NCBI GenBank assembly: GCA_947499955.1
Contig: CANMQI010000012.1
Coordinates: 124,001 to 188,000, forward strand
From: an uncultured Granulosicoccus sp.
GTDB taxonomy: Bacteria; Pseudomonadota; Gammaproteobacteria; Granulosicoccales; Granulosicoccaceae
DNA: 64,000 nt
Direction: 5' to 3'
The stretch's first letter is position 1. Each line of letters opens with the position of its first letter. This document shows, in pieces, positions 55,527 through 63,485 of this stretch. The position numbers and the translations under genes were made by a program. The notes beneath the pieces were generated by a model. The model saw only the letters and a list, made by a program, of their open reading frames with translations, was not told the origin of the DNA and did no database searches.

Positions 55527-56222
55527 GTGAAAACGCGCACATGCCCTTTGCTTTTTCTGTGTTTCCTGTTGCCTCTGCCAATGCGTGCGCTGGCGGCAAT
55601 GGAGACGGAACCGCCATCTTTTACAGCGCTTTATCGCCATTGGCATGAGCCTTCAGACACACTGCTGGATGAAGCTCGAGTCACCTACAGCTCCCAAGGA
55701 CTACGCGTCGAGCAGCTGATTGGTGATTCCGGTAATGTATTCATTGCCAACTATGCTGATGATGCCTTCTGGTTTCTCGATCGAAAAAGACACCTTGTAC
55801 ATGCCATTCCTGTTATTGCAAGTTCCGTTGTGGCGACGGATCCTGCAATGGTTGGTCCTGTGCAGAATCACTCCACGAAAGCTCTCCGCGTATTTTCAAA
55901 AATACAAGTAGAGCCCTGTGAGGGGCTTGAAAAGGAGGCGCTTGAAAGCGCGATGTTTCAGGGGCGTACCGTGCAACGCTGGTCTTGCCTGTTCGATGGT
56001 GAGTCGGTTGAAGAGCACTGGTACGCACAAAATCCAGGTGTCGTGGTGCGTATGGCAACCCGTGATGGGTTCGTCAGCGAGCTGACGGAAATTCACAGGC
56101 GTCATGCCGCACCTGCCTATTTCAGGCCTCCGTCACATTATCGGTCTGTTGAAATTGAGGAACTGATCAACCCCGCTGTGCCAATCAGTTCCTATCTCGA
56201 GAAGAAAAATGGCCAGCTTTGA
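55527..56222 (+). CDS. Exported protein of unknown function next to the Tad pilus locus
   Basis: The 231-residue protein begins at a GTG with AAGGA 9 bases upstream and has a signal peptide (MKTRTCPLLFLCFLLPLPMR followed by ALAA). The mature part is about 205 residues with no recognised domain. Two Cys residues (in EPCEGLE and WSCLFDG) may form a disulfide. It is 215 bases upstream of the Flp pilin gene on the same strand, so a link to pilus function is possible but not shown. Confidence 0.65.
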   Translation: MKTRTCPLLFLCFLLPLPMRALAAMETEPPSFTALYRHWHEPSDTLLDEARVTYSSQGLRVEQLIGDSGNVFIANYADDAFWFLDRKRHLVHAIPVIASSVVATDPAMVGPVQNHSTKALRVFSKIQVEPCEGLEKEALESAMFQGRTVQRWSCLFDGESVEEHWYAQNPGVVVRMATRDGFVSELTEIHRRHAAPAYFRPPSHYRSVEIEELINPAVPISSYLEKKNGQL

Positions 56223-56436
56223 TACGGAAGTTCAGTTTTTCCATGATGGAGCATACAGATATGAATATTCCCTATTGATTCGACACCTGCATTCAGGTTG
56301 AAATCTGGCGCCCGTCACGTCATGGGTCGTCAGTAAGTAGTAGTCCTCAACGTCATCTGCTGGCTTGCAGAATTACCCGAAAAAACAAGCGCAGTTGTTT
56401 CGTTAATCAACTTTCATTTGCACAAGGAGATAAGCA

Positions 56437-56724
56437 ATGAAAACAGTAAATACAACAGCAGGTACCGCTGGAATATCTGAAAATTTCAGAAGGATAAAGG
56501 GGCAGGGGCTGACTGAGTACATCATCATCGTTGCTCTCATTGCAATTGCCTCGATTGTCGCTGTCAGCTTTTTCGGATCAAGCGTCAAGGCAAGTTTTCT
56601 GTCACTGGGCTCTGATCTGGTGGGTGGTGAAGCAGTCAACCGTACCGAAATCGTTCAGGAAAATTTCAATGCGGCGGAAGAAAAAGCCAAAGCCAAGGTA
56701 ACCCTCAAGAACTACAACAACTAA
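56437..56724 (+). CDS. Flp-type pilin (major pilin candidate)
   Basis: The 95-residue protein has a class III prepilin signature. A 22-residue basic leader ends in Gly, followed by Q-G-L-T-E-Y with Glu at +5 and Tyr at +6 (Gly22|Gln23, Glu27, Tyr28), and then a hydrophobic helix IIIVALIAIASIVAVSFF. Flp pilins are processed by the TadV prepilin peptidase and polymerised by the Tad machinery. The mature protein (73 aa) is typical of the slightly longer Flp pilins. It precedes a 11-bp inverted repeat. Confidence 0.85.
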   Translation: MKTVNTTAGTAGISENFRRIKGQGLTEYIIIVALIAIASIVAVSFFGSSVKASFLSLGSDLVGGEAVNRTEIVQENFNAAEEKAKAKVTLKNYNN

Positions 56725-56750
56725 TTCCGGTAAACGGAGAATTGCCGGAG

Positions 56751-56804
56751 CAGTGACTGGCACGCAACCTCTCGCCACTCGGTGAGACTGACAGCCAGTC
56801 ACTG
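56751..56804 (+). promoter_or_regulatory. Hairpin between Flp pilin gene and the pilus assembly genes
   Basis: CAGTGACTGGC (56751-56761) and its exact complement (56794-56804) form an 11-bp stem around a 32-base loop. No T-run. It may stabilise the pilin mRNA or reduce read-through so that pilin is made in excess of the assembly proteins; this is inference. Confidence 0.5.
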
Positions 56805-56838
56805 ATTCGTGACATTCATTGCAGCGGAGGCAATGACG

Positions 56839-59157
56839 ATGAAACGCCAGGAAGGACAGGTACTACCGCTGGGGCTGGCTTTGCTGGTGTTCGGCATGCT
56901 CGGAGCCTACGTCCTGTTCAACACAGGTCAGGTGGCAACCGACAAGATGAAGCTGGCCAATACGGCCGATGCGGCTGCCTACAGTGGCACGCTCTGGCAG
57001 GCACGCGCCCTGAATTTCCAGTCATATACCAATCGCGCCATGGTAGCCAATCAAGTGTCTATCGCGCAGGCTGTGACACTGCAGTCATGGGTCGCCTATG
57101 GGGCCGTGGCCAGCGAAAACGTCGCCACCATGCTCAAGCCGGTTCCGGTGTTCAATGTGGTCAGCGAGGGTGTGCAGCGGGGGCTGGATGTCGTCGAGAA
57201 CATGGTATCCCCGGTGGCCAATGCCATGGTGAGCGTGGTCGATGTGGTCAACCAGGGTCTGTCACTGTCTCAGGAAGCCATGTTTGTCAGCACGTTCGTG
57301 GCCACACCGGATGTGATTCGCTCGGTAGTCAACGAAACCGACGAACGGTTCGAGATCAACACGGGGTTCAGCGGTGTCGGATTAGCCGGTAATCTGGAGC
57401 AATGGCGATCTTTCACTGAAGGTTTCTCCAAGGATGATCTGGCTGCCATGAATGAGCGTGTGCAGATGATCAACGATTCGCGCGACGGTTTCAGCCAGAA
57501 GCGCAACTGGAAGTTCTTCGATCACTGGTTTTATTCCACACCATTGACACGGCATCAGATACGTCGGGAGGGCACAACGAAGCTCATTCGCGTCAACTCA
57601 CAGGACGGTATTCAGTGGGAATGGAAAGCCAAGGACACCATGGCTTTGCATAATCGCCTTTGGCACTGGAAAGGAACCAAGCGTTACGAAGTGCCTATCG
57701 GCTGGGCCGAAGCCTTTGCCAATTCCGCCAATGCCGGTCGCACCATAGAACCCGGGGCCTGTACTCATGCCTGGGAAATGTTTCTGGAAAATTGCTCGCG
57801 CTTTCTGGGGATGAACCGGCACAGCGAGTATCTCGCTGATCTCGGTGTGCGCTCCTTACAAGGGCAGGAAACACGTATTGCCATGCGTAATTACACCGGC
57901 GTGCAGGCCTATCGTTCACTGAGTGAGGCAACCATCGCCGAGGGCAAGCCCGAGATCAGCCTGAAGGTCGAGGTCGCTCTACCGACGGACGCTGTCAAGG
58001 GAACTGATGCCCTGGGGTCCCGAGGTCAGTTCGAAGCGCCGTTGGAAGCCCCTGGCGACAAATTGACCAGCGTCAGCGTCGCGGAGGTCTTCTACCAGCG
58101 GCCCGATACGGATTTGCCCAGCAGGGCTGACATGCCGCTGGAACCTGCGAATGGCTACAATCCGTACTGGAGCTCGAGGCTGAGTCCCGTGTCTTCAGCT
58201 GATCGACTACTGGCGTTCTCCTTGCGCGGAGACAGTGGTTCAACCAGCACGCCGGAATCTGCCGAAGGCGGCTTGCCCGATTCAACAACGACATTGGCTG
58301 ACTACGACGAAAACGGTAGTTCCAGTCGTGATGGCTCGGGTTCTGGCAACACTGGCGCTGGTGGTTCAAGCGGCGATGGGGAGGCCGTCGCAGCTGGTGA
58401 TACTTCCCACGCAGCAGACACGGCGAACTCAGCAAATACAGAAACCGCATCACTTTCGTCCAATGAGGCAGGTCATGTCCAGGATTTCGAGACGGTAGCA
58501 GCGGCACAGGTGACGGGCGAGCTGGACCAGTTGCGTCAGGACGTCGAGGATCAGCTGGTAACGGTCTTGCGTGATCAAGTAGGCGACATGTTGGCAGGCG
58601 CCGTTTCCCGTCGCTACGGCGGGAACGCCGAGAGCCTGGATGAACTGGGGGCTGAGCTTGAGCAGATGGCGCTGGACCAGGTTGGCGAACTTGCGTCAAC
58701 CGAGGCAGCTCAACCGTTCATCGAGGCCGTCGATGTAGCGACTGCCATGGCAGAGACACTGAATGAGGAGTTTCGAGCCATTCGCCAGACAATAGTTGAT
58801 GGATTTAAAGACACATTCACGCGAATGAACGCTGATTTGGCCGAGGAGGTGGGCCTACTGGAATCCAGTGTTGAACAGTATGAACTACAGCTCCTGGATA
58901 GTGATCTCAGTCTGACTGCACGAGAAACGGCCGAGTATGCCATTCGTACGTTGAACGCAGAGATTCTGGCGGCACAACTGACATTCAAGGAGGATCTGGC
59001 AGAGGACCTCAGGGAGATCGTCAATGGTTCTACGGACCTGTATGTCATGAGTCTGGACGAGGCGCGGTACCTGGTTGATGAGTTCCTGCGCACCGAAGAG
59101 GACGAAATCCAGTTGCCGTGGATGGAAACCATCGAAGAGGACGATACCGATGATTGA
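56839..59157 (+). CDS. TadG-like pseudopilin/pilus assembly protein
   Basis: The 772-residue protein begins MKRQEGQVLPLGLALLVFGM, a basic leader with Gly and hydrophobic helix but without the +5 Glu. The first part (ANTADAAAYSGTLWQARALNFQSYTNRAMVANQ) is the TadG-like N-terminal region. The rest is large and mostly extracytoplasmic, with a Ser/Gly/Asp-rich linker (about 455-560) and a helical, acidic C-terminal coiled-coil region. The ATG at 56839 has GGAGG 8 bases upstream; an ATG at 56833 would leave only 2. Its stop overlaps the next gene by 8 bases. Confidence 0.7.
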   Translation: MKRQEGQVLPLGLALLVFGMLGAYVLFNTGQVATDKMKLANTADAAAYSGTLWQARALNFQSYTNRAMVANQVSIAQAVTLQSWVAYGAVASENVATMLKPVPVFNVVSEGVQRGLDVVENMVSPVANAMVSVVDVVNQGLSLSQEAMFVSTFVATPDVIRSVVNETDERFEINTGFSGVGLAGNLEQWRSFTEGFSKDDLAAMNERVQMINDSRDGFSQKRNWKFFDHWFYSTPLTRHQIRREGTTKLIRVNSQDGIQWEWKAKDTMALHNRLWHWKGTKRYEVPIGWAEAFANSANAGRTIEPGACTHAWEMFLENCSRFLGMNRHSEYLADLGVRSLQGQETRIAMRNYTGVQAYRSLSEATIAEGKPEISLKVEVALPTDAVKGTDALGSRGQFEAPLEAPGDKLTSVSVAEVFYQRPDTDLPSRADMPLEPANGYNPYWSSRLSPVSSADRLLAFSLRGDSGSTSTPESAEGGLPDSTTTLADYDENGSSSRDGSGSGNTGAGGSSGDGEAVAAGDTSHAADTANSANTETASLSSNEAGHVQDFETVAAAQVTGELDQLRQDVEDQLVTVLRDQVGDMLAGAVSRRYGGNAESLDELGAELEQMALDQVGELASTEAAQPFIEAVDVATAMAETLNEEFRAIRQTIVDGFKDTFTRMNADLAEEVGLLESSVEQYELQLLDSDLSLTARETAEYAIRTLNAEILAAQLTFKEDLAEDLREIVNGSTDLYVMSLDEARYLVDEFLRTEEDEIQLPWMETIEEDDTDD

Positions 59158-59950
59158 TTCAAAGGGAATGGAGAATGGCAGTGCCCTGGTCGAGGCCACC
59201 ATCCTGATGGTAGTTCTGGTCCCCCTGTTGTTCGGTGTGGTCATGGTCGGCAACCTGATCGACCTGAAGCAGACCAGTGAACAGGCTGGGCGATATGCAG
59301 CCTGGGAGGCGACGGTATACCCTCCCTCCGGGCCCGGTGGCACCAGGCCCGCGTCTGTCAGAGAGCGCTTCTTTGGTGACCCTGCAAATACCTTGTCTTC
59401 CCATGCGAGCGACGCGGGTACGAACACCTTGTGGGGCGAGTCCGATGCGGGCGAGGATCGCAGCTGGGCCGGGAAGAGCGCCGTGAGCATTGACGAGTCG
59501 AGTGTTCTGGCGGGCAACCATCAACACGGTGTCGGTGATTCGACGGTTGCGATGCGTGTCGGGGAGACGGCAGGGGAGGCGGGGACAGTACTGGAGGGGC
59601 TCAGTGGCAACAGCTGGGGTCTGAGTAGCAACGGGCTGGTCAAATCGTCCATCGGAGTACAGATCAAGTCCAACGAGTGGTTGAGCGGGGATGGTTCGCA
59701 GAACTGCGGGACCAATGGCAACGTTGCCTGTCTGCAGAGTAGCTCGGTTATTCTGGTCGATGGCTGGAGCGCATCCAGCGATGATCAGGCACGTCGACGC
59801 GTTCGTTCCCTGGTACCCGCTTCAGTCCTGCAGCCACTGGGCGATGCGGTGTCCAAGGTGGGACACCTGCCGATGTTCAAGGAACTGAAACAGCTTGATG
59901 GCGCCTTTGGTCATGTGGATATGGGCGTTCTGCCGGAGTACGCACGATGA
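59150..59950 (+). CDS. TadE-like minor pseudopilin
   Basis: The 266-residue protein has a class III-type signal: Gly10|Ser11 with Glu at +5 (SALVEATILMVVLVPLLFG), then a long extracytoplasmic part. TadE-like proteins are minor pseudopilins processed by the prepilin peptidase. The start overlaps the TadG-like gene by 8 bases and the stop overlaps the next gene by 4, so the set is translationally coupled. It is much larger than a typical TadE. Confidence 0.7.
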   Translation: MIDSKGMENGSALVEATILMVVLVPLLFGVVMVGNLIDLKQTSEQAGRYAAWEATVYPPSGPGGTRPASVRERFFGDPANTLSSHASDAGTNTLWGESDAGEDRSWAGKSAVSIDESSVLAGNHQHGVGDSTVAMRVGETAGEAGTVLEGLSGNSWGLSSNGLVKSSIGVQIKSNEWLSGDGSQNCGTNGNVACLQSSSVILVDGWSASSDDQARRRVRSLVPASVLQPLGDAVSKVGHLPMFKELKQLDGAFGHVDMGVLPEYAR

Positions 59951-60657
59951 GATCGAACTGCAACCTGAGCGTCATGGTTCTCATCGTACTGACTCACTGT
60001 TTCATGTCCGGGTCAGCCAAGGCTGCGAGTACCGCTGAGCGTCTGTCGCAGCTTGTTGTTCCGTTTGATGCGAAAGTCTTGTCCGTTGGCAGCAACATGG
60101 AGCACAACGGCCAGATAGTGTCGATGGCGACTTTCAAATCACCCTCATCGCTCAACGATACCGTCGCCTTCTACCGCGAACTGTGGTCACAGGAACAGAC
60201 AAACGGCATGCCGGGCATGGTTGAAAATCGGGCGGGCCAGTGGTTGATCATGGGTCAACTACAGAATGGTTTTCAGAATGTGCTGCAACTGAACATGGAA
60301 GATCCCCATCGGAGTGAGGGTTTTCTGTCGGTCATGCAGCTGCAAGCTGGCAGCCAATCGCCGTTATCCGATACCGTCTTGCCCGGCATGGAGCGCCTGT
60401 CCACGACACGCTCAGTCGATGCAGGCAGAGGGTCTGAGATATCCGTCTATTTGTCGCCTGAACCGATAGAACCGCTTGCACGTCAGCTGAGCGGGTTCTG
60501 GCAGAGCAAAGGGTGGACTCTGGTATCCGATGAGCCCTATGCACAAAGTCGTGTGCTCTTGCTTAACCGCAAGAGGGCACAGCTTGAAATCGTGGTCAGC
60601 CATTCATCCGGTGAAGGAACGCTGGTCGTGATGAATGAGGTTGATGACCATGATTGA
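59947..60657 (+). CDS. Exported protein of unknown function within the Tad locus
   Basis: The 236-residue protein has a signal peptide (about 1-27, VMVLIVLTHCFMSGSAKA), then a soluble domain with two similar-looking halves (VAFYRELWSQEQ near residue 75 and LARQLSGFWQSKGWTLVSDE near 180). I do not recognise a family. It overlaps both neighbours (4 bases with the TadE-like gene, 8 with the mini-pilin), so it is probably a pilus accessory protein. Confidence 0.65.
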   Translation: MRSNCNLSVMVLIVLTHCFMSGSAKAASTAERLSQLVVPFDAKVLSVGSNMEHNGQIVSMATFKSPSSLNDTVAFYRELWSQEQTNGMPGMVENRAGQWLIMGQLQNGFQNVLQLNMEDPHRSEGFLSVMQLQAGSQSPLSDTVLPGMERLSTTRSVDAGRGSEISVYLSPEPIEPLARQLSGFWQSKGWTLVSDEPYAQSRVLLLNRKRAQLEIVVSHSSGEGTLVVMNEVDDHD

Positions 60658-60844
60658 TGGTGTAGCGGTTGCAGGCTTGCATCAAAGGGGCTCTGCCAGT
60701 GTCGAGTATGTTCTCTTGACGTTGACTGTGGTCGGCATTCTGTTTCTGCCCCTGCCGGGTATGGACGAATCATTGGTAAACACGCTGGTATCGGCATTAC
60801 GTCAGTTCCAGTCCAATACGACCTTTCTGCTTTCACTTCCATGA
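60650..60844 (+). CDS. Small Flp-like pilin or pseudopilin (64 aa)
   Basis: The 64-residue protein has a class III prepilin site: Gly14|Ser15 with Glu19 at +5 and Tyr20 at +6 (GSASVEYVLLTLTVVGILFL), followed by a short C-terminal tail. The ATG at 60650 overlaps the previous stop by 8 bases. It is a second small pilin separate from the Flp at 56437 and may be a minor component or an initiator of the fibre. Confidence 0.65.
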   Translation: MIDGVAVAGLHQRGSASVEYVLLTLTVVGILFLPLPGMDESLVNTLVSALRQFQSNTTFLLSLP

Positions 60845-60878
60845 ATCAACCAGAAATGCACTATCCGGATAGCTGCCC

Positions 60879-61733
60879 ATGATCGATCAAATGTCTCGTG
60901 GTACTCGCGCAAAAGGACGTCCGGGAAAACAGATCCTGATGTTTGTGTTGTCGCTGGCGCTGGGTGGTGGCGGTGTCTACTATTCAAAGCAGTATATTGA
61001 AGAACAGGTGTCCTACTACAAGGGCCAGCTGGACAAGACGGAGCCCATGGTCGATGTGGTGGTGCCGAATCGGGCCATGCTGCGAGGAGAGATCCTGTTG
61101 TCCAGTGATTTATCGGTTCGGCAGATTCCTGAAAAATACGCTGATTCCAATACGGTCAATGGCAGCAATTACGAAGTTGCGATTGGTCAGCGTATCGACT
61201 TTGATATCGATGAGGGACGCCCCCTTTTATGGGCTCACCTTGAAGGGGGACTCACCCCCACGTTCAGTGGCAAGGTGGAAGATGGCCTGCGTGCCATGAC
61301 CGTCAGAGTGGACGAGATCAATTCCATCTCAGGCTTTCTGCAACCCAAGGACAAGGTGGATCTGTTCCTGAGTTTTGGAGTTGGTGCAAAGCAGCAGATA
61401 TTGCCATTGATTCAACGCCTGAATGTCATTGCAACGGGTGTGCAGACAATGGTGGATAAATCCTCCGGAGGCACTACCCGCAACTTCTCCACCATCACCG
61501 TTCACGTCAGTCCTGAAGATGGACAGAGAATCACCCTGGCGCAACAGGTGGGCAAATTGACGGCAATGTTGAGAAACCCGGATGACGAGGCACCTGTGAG
61601 TGAGACACCAATGACAGTCAGTCAATTGCTGAATATGGAACCAGCTGTGAAGTCCGAGCCGGTCGTCGCCAGCAGACCCAGAGCGGTGGTGAAGAAAGAG
61701 CCCGGTATCGAGTTCATTATTGGAGGCCGTTGA
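60879..61733 (+). CDS. cpaB: Flp pilus assembly protein CpaB/RcpC
   Basis: The 284-residue protein has an N-terminal membrane helix (ILMFVLSLALGGGGVYYS) and an SAF domain (VVVPNRAMLRGEILLSSDLSV) typical of CpaB. The middle includes LQPKDKVDLFL, and the RcpC part has ITVHVSPEDGQRITLAQQVGKL. CpaB helps connect the outer-membrane secretin with the inner-membrane machine. Its stop overlaps the secretin start by 1 base (TGATG). Confidence 0.9.
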   Translation: MIDQMSRGTRAKGRPGKQILMFVLSLALGGGGVYYSKQYIEEQVSYYKGQLDKTEPMVDVVVPNRAMLRGEILLSSDLSVRQIPEKYADSNTVNGSNYEVAIGQRIDFDIDEGRPLLWAHLEGGLTPTFSGKVEDGLRAMTVRVDEINSISGFLQPKDKVDLFLSFGVGAKQQILPLIQRLNVIATGVQTMVDKSSGGTTRNFSTITVHVSPEDGQRITLAQQVGKLTAMLRNPDDEAPVSETPMTVSQLLNMEPAVKSEPVVASRPRAVVKKEPGIEFIIGGR

Positions 61734-63466
61734 TGAATTACCCCATGAAAAACAGCTCGAACGGGCTGCTGCTCCTTGCGCTACTGATGTCGAGTGGCTA
61801 TACGCAGCTCCACGCAGATGATAACGAGGGCTGGTTCGAAATCAGCCGAGGCGCGGTGCTGAGCAGCATGTCGTCTGCGGTAGTGCCCGTGAATGGGGGC
61901 GGAAGCCAGTGGGAGAGTGCGGGTGCAAGTTTGGGTGCAAGTGCGGGTGCAGCCGCCACATTGGCCGATGAAGAATTGATACCGCGTGGTCAGTTGGCTA
62001 CACGCACATCACTACCGGACAACGGTTGGCAGGCAGTCCCCAGTATTCGTCACGATCGCATCAACACGCTGGATGCATCGCGGGACACCGGGTCAGCTCG
62101 GCAGGTGACACAGAAAATCCCTGACGTACCAGGGACATCTCGATCAGCGTCGAATGCCAGGTCGCAAAACGAGGTGGCATCTGGATCAAGATCGCAGGAC
62201 GTCGTGTCACCGACCAAGGCATCTCATGGCGTCGCTGCTGACAATCAGCATGAGCCGACGGCCAATGTGGCGGGACATGGCACCGAACCATTGATTTTGT
62301 CGCGTGGAGAAATTCAGGAATTCAGCGGTAGGCGTTCACGGCAGACGGCAAGGAACACTGCGCAACAAGACCTCGTGGGACAACCAGCACGTAACCGTCT
62401 GCCAGCGTCAGGCGTCAGCACCGTCAATGTCGATATGTTTGCAGGCGAGGTCAAGGTGCTGGGCAAGGTCGATGTTACCCGAGTAGCCATTGGCAACGGC
62501 GATATCGTGCGCGCCGAAGTACTCAAGAGCGGCGAGTTGCTGGTCATCGGGGAGATGGAAGGCAGCACCTCGCTGCGTTTGTGGCACAGCGACAAGACGC
62601 AGTCGGATTACAACATCCGCGTCAGTGGTTCCGATCCGGAGACGCGTGTGCGTATGGAAACCATGGTGCGCATGCGTGTTCGCATGATCGAATTTCGCAA
62701 GAGCGCGCTCGGCAAATTGGGTATCGACTGGAGTGACAGTGCGTCAGGTCCGGGCTTTGCCATTGCCGGCGATGCCATTGGCAACAATCTGTTTCGCCTG
62801 CCGGCCGAAGGTATCTCGGCCAGCCTGCCCAACACGGTCAAGCCGTTCTCCACCTATTTCGGTGTGGCCTCCAGTATTACCTCGCGAATCAATTTCCTGG
62901 CCTCCACCGGCGATGCAACCACGCTGGCAGAACCGGTGTTGAGCACAACCAATGGGGGTTCCGCCTCATTTCTGGCCGGCGGAGAAGTGCCTTACCCCAG
63001 CATTGGTGCGAACGGGCAGACCGTTGTTCAATTCAAGGAATACGGTATCAAGTTGAACGTCTCTCCGCGTATCGATGCGCTTGGCAATGTGCGCACGCTG
63101 GTGCAAACCGAGATCAGCCAGCTTGACCCGGCAGTCAGCGTTCAGGGAACACCCGGTCTGCTGACACGGCGTGCGCAGACTCAAGTCAATGTGCGTTCTG
63201 GGGAGACCATTGTCATTTCGGGATTGCTCAGTTCGGAGAGCAGCAAGGATGTCGACAAGCTGCCAGGTATCGGCAACCTGCCGGTCATCGGCAGCTTCTT
63301 TCGTTCAAAGAACGCCAGGAATGCAGTCAGTGAGCTTGTCATATTTGTCACCCCTGAAATCGTCGAACCCGAGGGCGAACTGTTGAATCAGAGGCAGCAG
63401 CAATTTCTGAGTCGCTCGGAACAGCAACTGAGCCAGGCGCAGCGTCAGATACGACTACTGGATTAG
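61733..63466 (+). CDS. cpaC: Tad pilus secretin CpaC/RcpA
   Basis: The 577-residue protein has a signal-like N-terminus, then about 180 residues of low-complexity linker (Ser/Ala/Gly-rich). The pilus N-terminal domain (VNVDMFAGEVKVLGKVDVTRVAIG to SGSD) and a secretin domain (RVRMIEFRKSALGKLGIDW, FLAGGEVPYPS, KLNVSPRID, ETIVISGLLSSE, VIGSFFRSKNARNAVSELVIFVTPEIVEP) follow. It should form the outer-membrane channel. The ATG at 61733 follows GGAGG by 6 bases. The long linker before the pilus domain is unusual. Confidence 0.9.
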   Translation: MNYPMKNSSNGLLLLALLMSSGYTQLHADDNEGWFEISRGAVLSSMSSAVVPVNGGGSQWESAGASLGASAGAAATLADEELIPRGQLATRTSLPDNGWQAVPSIRHDRINTLDASRDTGSARQVTQKIPDVPGTSRSASNARSQNEVASGSRSQDVVSPTKASHGVAADNQHEPTANVAGHGTEPLILSRGEIQEFSGRRSRQTARNTAQQDLVGQPARNRLPASGVSTVNVDMFAGEVKVLGKVDVTRVAIGNGDIVRAEVLKSGELLVIGEMEGSTSLRLWHSDKTQSDYNIRVSGSDPETRVRMETMVRMRVRMIEFRKSALGKLGIDWSDSASGPGFAIAGDAIGNNLFRLPAEGISASLPNTVKPFSTYFGVASSITSRINFLASTGDATTLAEPVLSTTNGGSASFLAGGEVPYPSIGANGQTVVQFKEYGIKLNVSPRIDALGNVRTLVQTEISQLDPAVSVQGTPGLLTRRAQTQVNVRSGETIVISGLLSSESSKDVDKLPGIGNLPVIGSFFRSKNARNAVSELVIFVTPEIVEPEGELLNQRQQQFLSRSEQQLSQAQRQIRLLD

Positions 63467-63485
63467 GTCGCGGAGGAACAAGGGA

